From: an uncultured Chlamydiae bacterium
GTDB lineage: Bacteria; Chlamydiota; Chlamydiia; Chlamydiales; SM23-39
NCBI GenBank assembly: GCA_903864395.1
Contig: CAIPFQ010000105.1
Location: 1 to 9,855, forward strand
Direction: 5' to 3'
DNA: 9,855 nt
Shown here: one piece after another, positions 1 to 7,158 of the stretch
Numbering within the stretch: the stretch's first letter is position 1
How the letters are laid out: each line of letters starts with the position of its first letter
Translations under genes and position numbers: made by a program
Notes under the pieces: generated by a model
Seen by the model: only the letters and a program-made list of their open reading frames with translations
The model's database searches: none
Told to the model about the DNA's origin: nothing

Positions 1-39
1 CCAAGGCAGGCAGCCCACAAAAGCTGCAAAGTCGAGATT

Positions 40-303
40 CTACACACCTGTATATTTTTTGCAACTACTATTACTCACTCCGCTGATCCCTAACGCTTTT
101 TTTATTTTGCCAGAATGCTTCAAACAGATTGTTTCAAACGCATGTCCCGCCCATGCATACCAAGCAGGCGTTTGATATTTTTTAAACCAGTATTCTGGAT
201 CGGAATTTTTCAAAACATCTTCTCTAACAGACTCTATTCACGCCAAATAAAAGAGCGAATACTCATCGACAGGTTGATCAGAGAATACACGATACTTAGC
301 CAT
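40..303 (-). pseudogene. Remnant of AAA ATPase with DUF234/nuclease-type C-terminal region
   Basis: The minus strand from 303 down to a TAG at 40-42 reads as 87 codons with a single internal stop. The first part contains VDEYSLFYLA, then TGA (238-240), then IESVREDVLKNSDPEYW, YQTPAWYAWAGHAFETICLK and IKKALGISGV. This wording (DEYSLFYL, a W..W.G.aFE.iCLkH motif, IK.ALGI.GV) is typical of the C-terminal part of bacterial and archaeal AAA-type ATPases of the DUF234 group, just before their PD-(D/E)XK-like nuclease end. The internal TGA stands where the family normally has Trp (TGG), so one base change explains it. The ATPase domain upstream and the nuclease core downstream are both absent from the window. 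I infer a decayed gene; 5' and 3' limits are uncertain. A plus-strand ORF at 115-321 is its shadow. Confidence 0.75.
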
Positions 304-311
304 AAGTATGT

Positions 312-357
312 AAAAAAATGACGATTTGGCTAGATATCTCACATATTCAGCCAAATC
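312..357 (-). terminator. Rho-independent terminator after the DUF4143 ATPase
   Basis: A 9-bp perfect inverted repeat (GATTTGGCT at 323-331, AGCCAAATC at 349-357) has a 17-nt loop. On the minus strand it is followed after GTCA by seven T residues (312-318). It begins inside the ATPase stop codon (357-359), so transcription would end directly behind the gene. Confidence 0.7.
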
Positions 358-1703
358 TAATCAAAAAGGTGGTTGAGAGCCTCTTTTTGAGAGGAATGAG
401 CCAGGGAAGCGACGGCATAAAGAGGTCTTGAATCAAGATGATGATGCCTCGAGTAGTTGAGAGAAGAAAAACGAATCGCTTGCGTCGATTTTGGGTGCGT
501 TTGCATAAATAAGTTCAGACTTCGCAGTGTGTTCCCATGAGCACTTTTCACCTCAATCGGAAGAATTAATTCCCCTTTTTGCATGAGATAATCCACTTCC
601 GCTGCGCTGTTTTTTTCCTTTCTTTTCCAAAAATAAAGCTGAGCTTTATTTTCTGGATTCGCATAACAAACCAACTCCTGTCCGACGAAACTTTCAGCAA
701 TTACTCCTCGATTTTCAAAGGCTTCAAGAGGGCGTAAAAACCAAAGAGACACATCAGATCCCAAAATAGATTGACACAGACCGACGTCTAAATAAATCAC
801 TTTGAATGTCTCAAAGTCAACATCTGCTCCAATAGGAATTCCTTGTCCCGAGGCGTGGCGAATTGTGTGTACAATATTAGCTCTCTCTAACAGTTCTAAG
901 GCAGGCGCAAGCTCTCTTTTTCGATATTCTCCATGAATTTCTCGGTAAGAAAATTCTTTGCCTACGAGATAAGGCGTTTGCCGAAACAGTTGCTCAAGGT
1001 ACTTTACTTGTGTTTTTTTTGCATATTTTTCAAAATCCTGCGCGTACGTGGCTGCAATTTGTTGCAATACATTCAAAACTTTTCCCGGGTCCTGCGTTTG
1101 AACCCACCTCGCTATCGCCTCTGGCATTCCCCCTATAGATAAATATTCTCCCACAAGATTCAATGTTTTTTTATGTAAAAAATCATCCACGGGCTCACTC
1201 TCAGGATGGTTGAGAATTGTTTTCCCTAAAAGGGCATTGCCTGTCGCTACTAGATATTCTAGAAAAGAAAGAGGGTACATATAGAGCATCGCAATGCGAC
1301 CCACAGGAACCCCCGTCTTCGCAATCGCAAACTCCAAAAGAGATCCAGCCGCGATCACATGAAGCTGTGGCATTTCTTCATAAAAATAACGCAAAGCCAG
1401 AATCGCTCGGGGTGTTTCCTGAACTTCATCTAAAAAAAGAAGTGTTTTTCCAGGAACAATTGACTTTTTAACCAGAAGGGCTAAAGAGAGAATCATTTTT
1501 TCTGGAGCCAGATCTTTTTCAAAAATAGAAGCTGCGCCTTCTAACCGTTCAAAATTTATCTCAACGAAAGAATCAAATTGTTCTCCTAATTTTCGGACAG
1601 CATACGTTTTCCCCACCTGTCTTGCACCACGCAATAAAAGAGGTTTGCGAAAGGGGTCGCTTTTCCATTGAAGAAGATGTAAGTCTATGATTCTGCGAAA
1701 CAT
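357..1703 (-). CDS. AAA_14/DUF4143 ATPase with PD-(D/E)XK-like C-terminus
   Basis: This 448-residue protein has the family layout. An AAA_14 ATPase domain comes first, with Walker A GARQVGKT (26-33), Walker B LLFLDE (88-93) and a sensor-like AAGS segment (118-121). The DUF4143 region follows (about 215-390), ending in a restriction-endonuclease-like pattern with D371 in EVDYL and E384/K386 in IEVKS. ATP binding and hydrolysis can be predicted; the cellular role of the family is not established, and no signal peptide or membrane segment is visible. I chose ATG 1703 because MFRRIIDLHLLQW directly before the P-loop resembles family starts. The frame is open to an ATG at 1814, but that lies inside tRNA-Arg, and the extra 37 residues consist largely of a short repeat. 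The gene follows two tRNAs on the same strand and may be read through from them. A related but broken gene lies at 8817-9742. Length and motifs suggest it is intact. Confidence 0.88.
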   Translation of the reverse strand: MFRRIIDLHLLQWKSDPFRKPLLLRGARQVGKTYAVRKLGEQFDSFVEINFERLEGAASIFEKDLAPEKMILSLALLVKKSIVPGKTLLFLDEVQETPRAILALRYFYEEMPQLHVIAAGSLLEFAIAKTGVPVGRIAMLYMYPLSFLEYLVATGNALLGKTILNHPESEPVDDFLHKKTLNLVGEYLSIGGMPEAIARWVQTQDPGKVLNVLQQIAATYAQDFEKYAKKTQVKYLEQLFRQTPYLVGKEFSYREIHGEYRKRELAPALELLERANIVHTIRHASGQGIPIGADVDFETFKVIYLDVGLCQSILGSDVSLWFLRPLEAFENRGVIAESFVGQELVCYANPENKAQLYFWKRKEKNSAAEVDYLMQKGELILPIEVKSAHGNTLRSLNLFMQTHPKSTQAIRFSSLNYSRHHHLDSRPLYAVASLAHSSQKEALNHLFD

Positions 1704-1786
1704 GGCTATTTTCCAGGGGATAAATAAATTGATTTTGGTTGTTTTACAATCCAAAGATACAATGATTTTGGCTATTTTCCAAGGGA
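1702..1786. repeat. Imperfect 33-bp repeats before the DUF4143 ATPase
   Basis: Two copies of TGGCTATTTTCCA followed by (A/G)GGG lie at 1703-1718 and 1769-1785, 66 bp apart. Between them, a weaker copy of the same start (GATTTTGGTTGTTTT at 1731) gives a period near 33 bp. If translated in the ATPase frame the units give the repeated peptide PWKIA. They cover the region just 5' of the chosen ATPase start, between it and tRNA-Arg. Function unknown; they could be regulatory or the mark of local duplication. Confidence 0.6.
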
Positions 1787-1809
1787 GATTTCTTTTAGGC
1801 AAAAAAAGA

Positions 1810-1882
1810 TGCACCGAAAGGGACTCGAACCCCTAACCACTTGGTCCGAAGCCAAGTACTCTATCCATTGAGCTATCGGTGC
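1810..1882 (-). tRNA. tRNA-Arg (anticodon UCG)
   Basis: The minus strand folds into a complete 73-nt cloverleaf. The acceptor stem is GCACCGA paired with TCGGTGC, with discriminator A at 1810. The D arm has GCTC/GAGT, and the anticodon stem CTTGG/CCAAG holds loop CTTCGGA, which gives anticodon TCG (reads CGA, by wobble CGN). A 5-nt variable loop is followed by T arm AGGGG-TTCGAGT-CCCTT. The D loop ATGGATAGAG is typical of tRNA-Arg. CCA is not encoded. It lies 11 bp behind tRNA-Leu and is probably cotranscribed with it. Confidence 0.95.
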
Positions 1883-1893
1883 AAAAGAAGATT

Positions 1894-1977
1894 TGCGAAA
1901 GGGGGGACTCGAACCCCCACGAGAGTGAACCCGCTACCACCTCAAGGTAGTGCGTCTGCCAATTCCGCCACTTTCGC
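1894..1977 (-). tRNA. tRNA-Leu (anticodon GAG)
   Basis: The minus strand gives an 84-nt type II tRNA. The acceptor is GCGAAAG with CTTTCGC and discriminator A at 1894, as leucyl-tRNA synthetase requires. The D loop has AATTGGCAGACGC. The anticodon stem CTACC/GGTAG holds loop TTGAGGT, so the anticodon is GAG (reads CUC and CUU). A long variable arm (CGGGTTCACTCTCG) and T arm with GGTTCGAGTCC follow. CCA is not encoded. It is the first gene of the tRNA pair behind the promoter at 2004-2032. Confidence 0.95.
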
Positions 1978-2003
1978 ACGATCAAACAAGCAAAACAGTG
2001 CAC

Positions 2004-2032
2004 AGTATAGCGAACCGAATACTTTTTAGCAA
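2004..2032 (-). promoter_or_regulatory. Sigma-70-type promoter of the tRNA-Leu/tRNA-Arg pair
   Basis: On the minus strand a -35 element TTGCTA (2027-2032, four of six consensus bases) is separated by exactly 17 bp from a -10 element TATACT (2004-2009, five of six). The predicted start would be about 20 nt before mature tRNA-Leu. The -35 forms part of an 8-bp inverted repeat (TTTAGCAA 2025-2032 with TTGCTAAA 2045-2052). Confidence 0.65.
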
Positions 2033-2054
2033 ATAGCTGATTACTTGCTAAACC

Positions 2055-2067
2055 GAAGTTGAACTTC
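2055..2067. repeat. 13-bp palindrome upstream of the tRNA promoter
   Basis: GAAGTT-G-AACTTC is a perfect dyad with a one-base centre, too tight for an RNA hairpin but suited to a dimeric DNA-binding protein. It lies 23 bp upstream of the -35 of the tRNA promoter and 20 bp behind the peptidase stop codon. An operator role is only a possibility. Confidence 0.3.
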
Positions 2068-2087
2068 AAAAAAGAAAAAACCATGTT

Positions 2088-3674
2088 TCAAAGAGAAACA
2101 GAGACTGGATTACAAAGGCTTGCAAATTCCTGAAGCCATGCATCGGGGGATAGAGGCTTCCCCGTTGCCTCCATTACAAGATCTCCCCAAGACATTCGAT
2201 TCCCTGGGAAAAAAAGCTTTTCCTGAAGAAACTCTCCCGCTTTATTCGAAAATAAGAAAGAAGCCCCACAGGTCTCTTGCAAAGAGGAGGCGAGCATTTC
2301 CCCTAACAAATAGCTAAAATAATAGACGGGAGCTAATCCAATATGATACTTCGCCGCCCAATCCGCTTTCGCCTCTCGATGCTTAGGGGCTCTAATCTTC
2401 TGATATCTTTCCACAAGGCGCCACCACAAAAGATTTAACGGCTGCGAGGGATCTCGATAGAGTTCCCTTTCAAAATGATGCATGACAAGAACCCATCGAC
2501 TAAAAATCAATTGACGGCGACGCAAGCTCCCATCGGCCTCAGAGCACGATTTTCCAAGAATCTGTTGAAGACCGTCCGATCGATACGCCTGGCGTCCCGC
2601 TAAAAGAGCCATCGCCTCCGTCGTGATCATGTGAGGAGGCTCGCGAAGAAGCCAGGGCAAAGAAGGGTTAAGCCCCATTTCATAAATCCCATGCCCCATC
2701 TCATGAAGCACGATTTCGAGCCATTTGACCGAATTTTTTACATTATTAAGCATCCGGATATCAATCCCTCGATCCACATTAATACAAAAAGCATGCTGAC
2801 TTTTCCCCAAGCGCTCCTCCATATCGCTTTTCGCAATCATCGCGCCCACATCGATCCCCATCTTCGCATAGGCCTTTTTGCATACTTCAGCGATATTGAC
2901 GTCCGCAACCAAAGAATCAAGAGACTCCATGGGCAAAGGATCTTCTTGCCCAAAAGGATCGCTCCAGCTCCAAGGCCCTAACTCTAACCGCCCCACACCG
3001 AACGATCGGCTCTGCGCTATTTCAATGCTTTCTACCAAAGCATTATACGCCGCATCGGATTGCGTAGAAAGTTTGTCAAAAACAGATAGCAACCAAGCCT
3101 CGTCGACCTCCTGCAAGGCGAGCTGCATTTGAAAAAAGTCCGAATAGCCTAAAGACCTTGCCACTCGATTGCGCAAATGAACCAAAGAAAGAATCTGAGG
3201 CGCTAAAACCTCTCCCCCCTGTTTTGACGCCTCCCAAATAGATTTGCGCCTTTGGGGGCTTTTCTCCCGCTTGAGAAGGTCGCGGATTTCATTTTCTGAA
3301 TAGGATACACCTTCTATTTGAGGGCGGAAGACCGCATAGCTCATAGCAAGGGAAGCTTCTCCTTGCGCGATCTCTGAGATAAGCTCTGGAGGGACTTGAT
3401 TTTGTTTGAACGCACGCACTAAAACATTTAAACTTCGTTTTAAAAGAGGGTCTGCAATCTTTTTTTCTGTTTCCCAAGCCACCAGTTTTTGATACAGGGA
3501 AGCGTCGCTAAACAAAAGACGCAACTCTGTATCGAAATCGGCCTTGAGATCTGCGGCGTCCAGAGAGCCTGTCGTCTCTAAAAGCCAAAGAGCCTTGTTC
3601 AATTGTTTCGATGTATGCGATACTTTAGGAATGAACTCGTTAATAAAATTTTCAAATAGGGTTTCGGAAGACAT
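2088..3674 (-). CDS. M2-family (ACE-like) zinc metallopeptidase
   Basis: This 528-residue protein is a gluzincin peptidase predicted to cleave peptides in the cytoplasm, since no signal peptide or membrane helix is seen. The zinc site is HEMGH at 324-328 (H324, H328, catalytic E325) with the third ligand E353 in TTEAMAL, 25 residues on. Angiotensin-converting enzyme has the same HEMGH and a very similar spacing. Near the C-terminus [13 protein letters not shown] (444-456) resembles the ACE segment that carries its substrate-contacting His and Tyr. The segment around [20 protein letters not shown] (157-176) also matches the family's helical part. I prefer M2 to M3 or M32 on these grounds, but substrate is unknown. 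A strong AAGGA ribosome site lies about eight bases before ATG 3674. That ATG overlaps the yidD start on the other strand by two bases. The gene appears complete. Confidence 0.83.
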   Translation of the reverse strand: MSSETLFENFINEFIPKVSHTSKQLNKALWLLETTGSLDAADLKADFDTELRLLFSDASLYQKLVAWETEKKIADPLLKRSLNVLVRAFKQNQVPPELISEIAQGEASLAMSYAVFRPQIEGVSYSENEIRDLLKREKSPQRRKSIWEASKQGGEVLAPQILSLVHLRNRVARSLGYSDFFQMQLALQEVDEAWLLSVFDKLSTQSDAAYNALVESIEIAQSRSFGVGRLELGPWSWSDPFGQEDPLPMESLDSLVADVNIAEVCKKAYAKMGIDVGAMIAKSDMEERLGKSQHAFCINVDRGIDIRMLNNVKNSVKWLEIVLHEMGHGIYEMGLNPSLPWLLREPPHMITTEAMALLAGRQAYRSDGLQQILGKSCSEADGSLRRRQLIFSRWVLVMHHFERELYRDPSQPLNLLWWRLVERYQKIRAPKHREAKADWAAKYHIGLAPVYYFSYLLGEMLASSLQETCGASFLFSNKAGEFLQEKLFFPGNRMSWGDLVMEATGKPLSPDAWLQEFASLCNPVSVSL

Positions 3675-3882
3675 GCGTTTGATCCTTATTTTTTTCGTGC
3701 GCCTCTATCAAGCAGCCATCAGTCCTTTCGTAGGCCATTGCTGTCGGTTTTTTCCCACCTGCTCAGAGTATGCCTTAGAAGCGCTAAAAAAGCACGGAAG
3801 CTGCAAAGGGTGTTATTTCACTCTGCGAAGAATCAGCAAATGCCACCCATTCCATCCTGGAGGCTCCGATCCAGTGCCCTAG
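3673..3882 (+). CDS. yidD: YidD, membrane protein insertion efficiency factor
   Basis: YidD is a small inner-membrane-associated protein that assists YidC/Sec-dependent insertion of membrane proteins. This 69-residue version shows the family signatures in order: the amphipathic start [18 protein letters not shown] (1-18), [15 protein letters not shown] (24-38), and KCHPFHPGG with DPVP at the end (56-69). I chose ATG 3673 because it gives the usual N-terminus; the frame stays open upstream to 3544, but that extension is the antisense of the peptidase gene. AGGG at 3658-3661 could serve as ribosome site. Its promoter and leader must lie within the oppositely oriented peptidase gene. In many bacteria yidD lies near rpmH-rnpA-yidC; here it is alone between two minus-strand genes, with only 6 bp to the stop of the LysM gene. 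The same pairing with pheT is recalled from Chlamydia. Confidence 0.92.
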   Translation: MRLILIFFVRLYQAAISPFVGHCCRFFPTCSEYALEALKKHGSCKGCYFTLRRISKCHPFHPGGSDPVP

Positions 3883-3888
3883 TCCCCC

Positions 3889-5025
3889 TTAAGGAATATA
3901 AAGAACCATTCCAGGAACGAGGAGATCCTTTTCCAATGCGTTCATTTGAACGAGCTCTTCGAGTTTAACTTTATACTGTCTAGAAATTTTCCATAACGTA
4001 TCGCCCTCTTGCACAACATGCTCGCCTGTGCGCAGTGCTTTAAGAGCCATGCCACTCAAAGGATCTTGAGAGGGTATGGTAAAAGAGGCCTCTTCAGGGA
4101 AAAATTGAGATAATGTGTCAGCCGCTTTTTCGCGCACAACGTCGCTTCTCGGCGATTGTAATAGGTCGAGACAAAACCGTTTTGAAAGATCGCTCGAATC
4201 TTTTAAGAGGTCGAGAAGAGCCAAAATTCCCGCGTCTTGCAATCGGCTTTTAGAAAAAGCAAAATCCGTTTTTAAGAGTAAGGACGCAGCACTCGAAGAG
4301 CCGTAAGAAAGATATTCCAAAAGAAAAGAGCGTCTTTTATCCAAAGAAAGATCGAGAAGCTTTGCCTGCTCTGCAAGAAAACGGCGCAAAGGCTCCCACG
4401 GAGCCTCCGCGAGCAAAGAGAGAAGAACATAAGGGTCTACGGGGCTTCCAGTTCTCTGAAAAAGTGTTTGAATGGAATGAAATTCAGCCGTAGCAAAAAA
4501 AGCGGCGCAAAGACTCTCTTCCACCCCTTCTGGCGAGCTCTGTTTTAAAGCGCGAAACAGCCCTTCAAAGGTGAGCGGCCATTTTTCTTGGTATGCGTAG
4601 CGGACAATCGCCTCATACTGCTCATCGCTCAAGGCGGGATAAAGTTCTATCTTTCTCTCGGAAGACACTGCTATCGAGCGCTTCTGCAAAGCTGTCGCAG
4701 AAAGAGCTTTTTCAAGATCGAAAAAATGCGCAGCACAAAGAGCTGAAAGAGCTAAATCTCTTTTTAAATATCCATCTTCCACAGGCTCTCGATTCGTGAG
4801 ATAGACAACAAGCTCAGGAAAAGAAAGGTTTAACAAAGAATAAAGCAAAGGGAGGTTTGCTGGACTCTCTCCCGTCTTTGATTCCACGCTCACCATCGCA
4901 AAAACAGATTTGAGCCCCTCAAAAGAGGATAACACCAAAGAAACAATCAACCCGATATTCAGCGCAGCGCTAAAAATCAAAGACATCGTTAGTAGCCGCA
5001 GCCGATTCCAGCGAACCTTTTCCAT
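3889..5025 (-). CDS. Membrane-anchored protein with C-terminal LysM domain
   Basis: The 378-residue product has a basic N-terminus and one hydrophobic segment (about 11-33), which could be an uncleaved membrane anchor or a signal peptide. A long, mostly helical middle part follows; residues 262-310 look HEAT-like (ALLDLLKDSSDL, then DVVREKAADTLSQFF). The C-terminus is a complete LysM domain (336-378) with HVVQEGDTLWKISRQYKV and the closing LLVPGMVLYIP. LysM domains bind N-acetylglucosamine-containing glycans, so the protein probably meets peptidoglycan outside the cytoplasmic membrane. In Chlamydiae, peptidoglycan is restricted largely to the division site, so a role in division or envelope is an inference. 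I prefer ATG 5025 to the GTG at 5031, because GAGG lies five bases before it. The gene is divergent from pheT and converges on yidD with no room for a terminator. Confidence 0.8.
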   Translation of the reverse strand: MEKVRWNRLRLLTMSLIFSAALNIGLIVSLVLSSFEGLKSVFAMVSVESKTGESPANLPLLYSLLNLSFPELVVYLTNREPVEDGYLKRDLALSALCAAHFFDLEKALSATALQKRSIAVSSERKIELYPALSDEQYEAIVRYAYQEKWPLTFEGLFRALKQSSPEGVEESLCAAFFATAEFHSIQTLFQRTGSPVDPYVLLSLLAEAPWEPLRRFLAEQAKLLDLSLDKRRSFLLEYLSYGSSSAASLLLKTDFAFSKSRLQDAGILALLDLLKDSSDLSKRFCLDLLQSPRSDVVREKAADTLSQFFPEEASFTIPSQDPLSGMALKALRTGEHVVQEGDTLWKISRQYKVKLEELVQMNALEKDLLVPGMVLYIP

Positions 5026-5077
5026 ACACACCTCATCCTAATAAAAATAGAGACTTTCAGAAAATTTAGGAAGAGGA

Positions 5078-5083
5078 TATAAT
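5078..5083 (+). promoter_or_regulatory. Perfect -10 box directly before pheT
   Basis: TATAAT ends eight bases before the pheT ATG (5092). Used as a promoter it would start transcription around 5089-5091, giving an almost leaderless mRNA. No convincing -35 is seen 16-18 bp upstream (CTTTCA/TTTCAG region, 5054-5060). The purine-rich AGGAAGAGG (5068-5076) is 15 bases from the ATG, farther than a normal ribosome site. Confidence 0.4.
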
Positions 5084-5091
5084 CGCGACTA

Positions 5092-7131
5092 ATGAAAATC
5101 CCCTTGTCTCTCATCAAATCCTTTCTGTCAAACGACCTGTCTGCGGAACAAATTGGGGACACCCTCACGCTCCTGGGGCTCGAAGTTGATGCAGTTGTTA
5201 AAACTTTGGGCGGAGACTTTATTTTTGACATCTCCCTCACGCCAAACCTTGGCCACTGCATGAGTGCTCTTGGCATCGCTCGCGAGCTCTCTGCACACTT
5301 GCGCACGCAGCTTACCCTCCCCAAAAATTCGATTCAAAAGTATGGGAAACCCAGCGATTTTCAAGTAAAAATTCGAGAAAAAGAACTGTGTCCTCGCTAT
5401 GTTTGCCAATCCATAGAAAATGTTTCCATCCAACCCTCTCCTGCATGGCTCCAAGACATTTTAGTCGCCTCAGGAATGCAGCCCGTTTGCAACGTGGTGG
5501 ACGCAGCCAATTACATCATGCTCAAAAGAGGGCAACCGTTTCACATTTTTGACGCAGACGCCATTGCAGGCAAATCCCTCGTGATTGAAAAGCTCATAAA
5601 AACGACTCCTTTTGTTGGTCTCGATAACCAACCAAGAGAAGTTTTAGCCAACACCCTCGTTGTCGCAGACGCACAGGGTGTTTTAGCGATCGCAGGCATT
5701 CTCGGCGCTCAAAGAGGCTCTGTCGGAGATCACACCAAAAATATTTTGGTTGAAGCAGCTCTGTTCGATTCTGCCTCCATCCGTCAAACGACAAAGAGCC
5801 TTGCTTTCCGATCGGAAAGCTCACAGCGATTCGAAAAAGGCGTTGATCCCAATGGCTCTCTCAATGCGGTACAAGAGCTTATTTCTTTCATTCAAGAGCT
5901 CTCTGGCGGTCTCGCAGAGCGAGCCCTTATCGACACTAGGTCTGAGGCCATAGAGCCTTGCAAAGTTCGTTTGCGCATGACGCAGGTGCATCGAATGCTG
6001 GGCCTCAAAATCTCCGCTACTGAAATTGCAGATATTTTTCATTGGCTGCAAATGCCTTTAAAAGAAGAGCGCGAAGGGGTTTGGATCGTCAGCGTGCCTC
6101 CCTTTCGCGCCGATATCTCCGAAGAGATCGATTTAGTGGAAGAGGTGGCAAGAATTTACGGCTACAATCACATAGAAAAACCAACGCCCCGTTTTAACTC
6201 TTCACAAATTCCCAACGCCCGCGAATACTCTTTTGAAAAAAATCTGCGCCAAAGACTCGTGGGATTTGGGCTTCAAGAATTTCTCACCGCCGATTTAATC
6301 AGCCCAAAGATGGCCGCCGCAGCGTTCGAATGGATCCGACCTGGCGCATCGCTTTTGACAGTGCTGCATGCAAAAACGGAAGAATATTCGATTTTGCGCC
6401 CCTCTCTTTTGCCTGGGATGATGCAATCTGCGAAGGAGAATTTTAATCAGAAGACCCAAACTCTCCATGCCTTTGAAGTGGGCAGAATCCATTTTCTTCA
6501 AAACGATCGCGTCATCGAAGAGCCTATGGCTGCGATTTTGTTGACTGGAGAGGCCTCTTTACCGCACTGGAGTCGAAAAACTTCGGATGTAGATTTTTTT
6601 GACCTCAAAGGATTGTTGGAGAACCTATTTGAAGCGATGCATGTCCCTCACCCGCGCTGCGAACCTTCAGGCCATCCGAGTTTTCACCCAAGCAGACAGG
6701 CGAATCTCTTCGTACAAGAGCGCTGCCTTGGCTCTTTTGGAGAAGTGCATCCTACGCTTTTAGAAAAATGCCACATAAAGCAAAGGCTGTTTTATGCGGA
6801 AATCAACCTTCATCTTTTGATGGATTTAGAGCGTTCCATTCATGCAATGCGCCCTTTGGCACAATTTCCAAATTCAGAAAGAGATGCTACTTTATCTCTT
6901 CCTTTGGAGATGCCGATTGCGCGCGTGTTTGAAAAAATTGCATCCACGGCCTCTCTTCTTTTGGAAAAAGCTAAACTGATCGATTTGTATATTCCTGGGG
7001 AAAGCCCAACGAAAAACGCGACGTTTCGTTTTAGTTATCGCGACCCGCTCAAGACAATTTCTCTCGAAGAAGTTGAGAGCGCCCACGCGAAACTATTAAA
7101 CTCCTTGCTAAATGAACTTCCCTTAGAATAA
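5092..7131 (+). CDS. pheT: Phenylalanyl-tRNA synthetase beta chain lacking the EMAP/OB domain
   Basis: PheT pairs with PheS to form the alpha2-beta2 enzyme that charges tRNA-Phe. The 679-residue protein shows an N-terminal B1 segment (MKIPLSLIKSFLSNDLSAEQ), then GLEVDAV (29-35). It jumps directly to IFDISLTPNLGHC (44-56), where a typical bacterial PheT (about 790-795 residues) has a tRNA-binding EMAP/OB-fold domain of roughly 110 residues. The remaining domains are in order: B3/B4 editing domain (about 100-275, with VVDAANYIMLKRGQPFHIFD and SESSQRFEKGVDP), B5 (about 286-359, ending EEIDLVEEVARIYGYN), catalytic-like core (about 375-575) and FDX-ACB anticodon-binding domain (about 590-679, starting LAQFPNSERDA). 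SLTPNLGHC is a chlamydial wording. pheS is not in this window. The reading frame shows no sign of decay, so the protein is probably functional. The lipoprotein gene follows after 27 bp. Confidence 0.96.
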   Translation: MKIPLSLIKSFLSNDLSAEQIGDTLTLLGLEVDAVVKTLGGDFIFDISLTPNLGHCMSALGIARELSAHLRTQLTLPKNSIQKYGKPSDFQVKIREKELCPRYVCQSIENVSIQPSPAWLQDILVASGMQPVCNVVDAANYIMLKRGQPFHIFDADAIAGKSLVIEKLIKTTPFVGLDNQPREVLANTLVVADAQGVLAIAGILGAQRGSVGDHTKNILVEAALFDSASIRQTTKSLAFRSESSQRFEKGVDPNGSLNAVQELISFIQELSGGLAERALIDTRSEAIEPCKVRLRMTQVHRMLGLKISATEIADIFHWLQMPLKEEREGVWIVSVPPFRADISEEIDLVEEVARIYGYNHIEKPTPRFNSSQIPNAREYSFEKNLRQRLVGFGLQEFLTADLISPKMAAAAFEWIRPGASLLTVLHAKTEEYSILRPSLLPGMMQSAKENFNQKTQTLHAFEVGRIHFLQNDRVIEEPMAAILLTGEASLPHWSRKTSDVDFFDLKGLLENLFEAMHVPHPRCEPSGHPSFHPSRQANLFVQERCLGSFGEVHPTLLEKCHIKQRLFYAEINLHLLMDLERSIHAMRPLAQFPNSERDATLSLPLEMPIARVFEKIASTASLLLEKAKLIDLYIPGESPTKNATFRFSYRDPLKTISLEEVESAHAKLLNSLLNELPLE

Positions 7132-7142
7132 TATCCCTAAAA

Positions 7143-7155
7143 AAACCCGGGGTTT
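7143..7155 (+). promoter_or_regulatory. Small GC hairpin covering the ribosome site of the lipoprotein
   Basis: AAACCCGGGGTTT is a near-perfect dyad between pheT and the next gene. It includes GGGG (7149-7152), the only Shine-Dalgarno-like string, six bases before ATG 7159. Folding could partly hide the ribosome site, but a loop of three leaves only five base pairs, so the effect would be modest. Confidence 0.3.
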
Positions 7156-7158
7156 CTT

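Noticed and set aside
115..321. Plus-strand 68-residue ORF
   Set aside because: It lies antisense to the ATPase remnant at 40-303, whose minus-strand frame carries recognisable family motifs; the plus frame has none.
1704..1814. Longer start of the DUF4143 ATPase at ATG 1814
   Set aside because: The codon falls inside tRNA-Arg, and the extra residues are mostly a short repeat not typical of the family; ATG 1703 gives the expected N-terminus.
2025..2052. Inverted repeat TTTAGCAA/TTGCTAAA as terminator of the peptidase gene
   Set aside because: No T-run follows it on the minus strand, and it overlaps the -35 of the tRNA promoter; it was kept only as part of that promoter's description.
1833..2084. 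Minus-strand 83-residue ORF
   Set aside because: It reads through both tRNA genes and their promoter, so it is accidental.
2631..2981. Plus-strand ORFs inside the peptidase gene (also 2878-3132)
   Set aside because: They are antisense to conserved coding sequence, including the zinc-site region, and show no domain or ribosome site.
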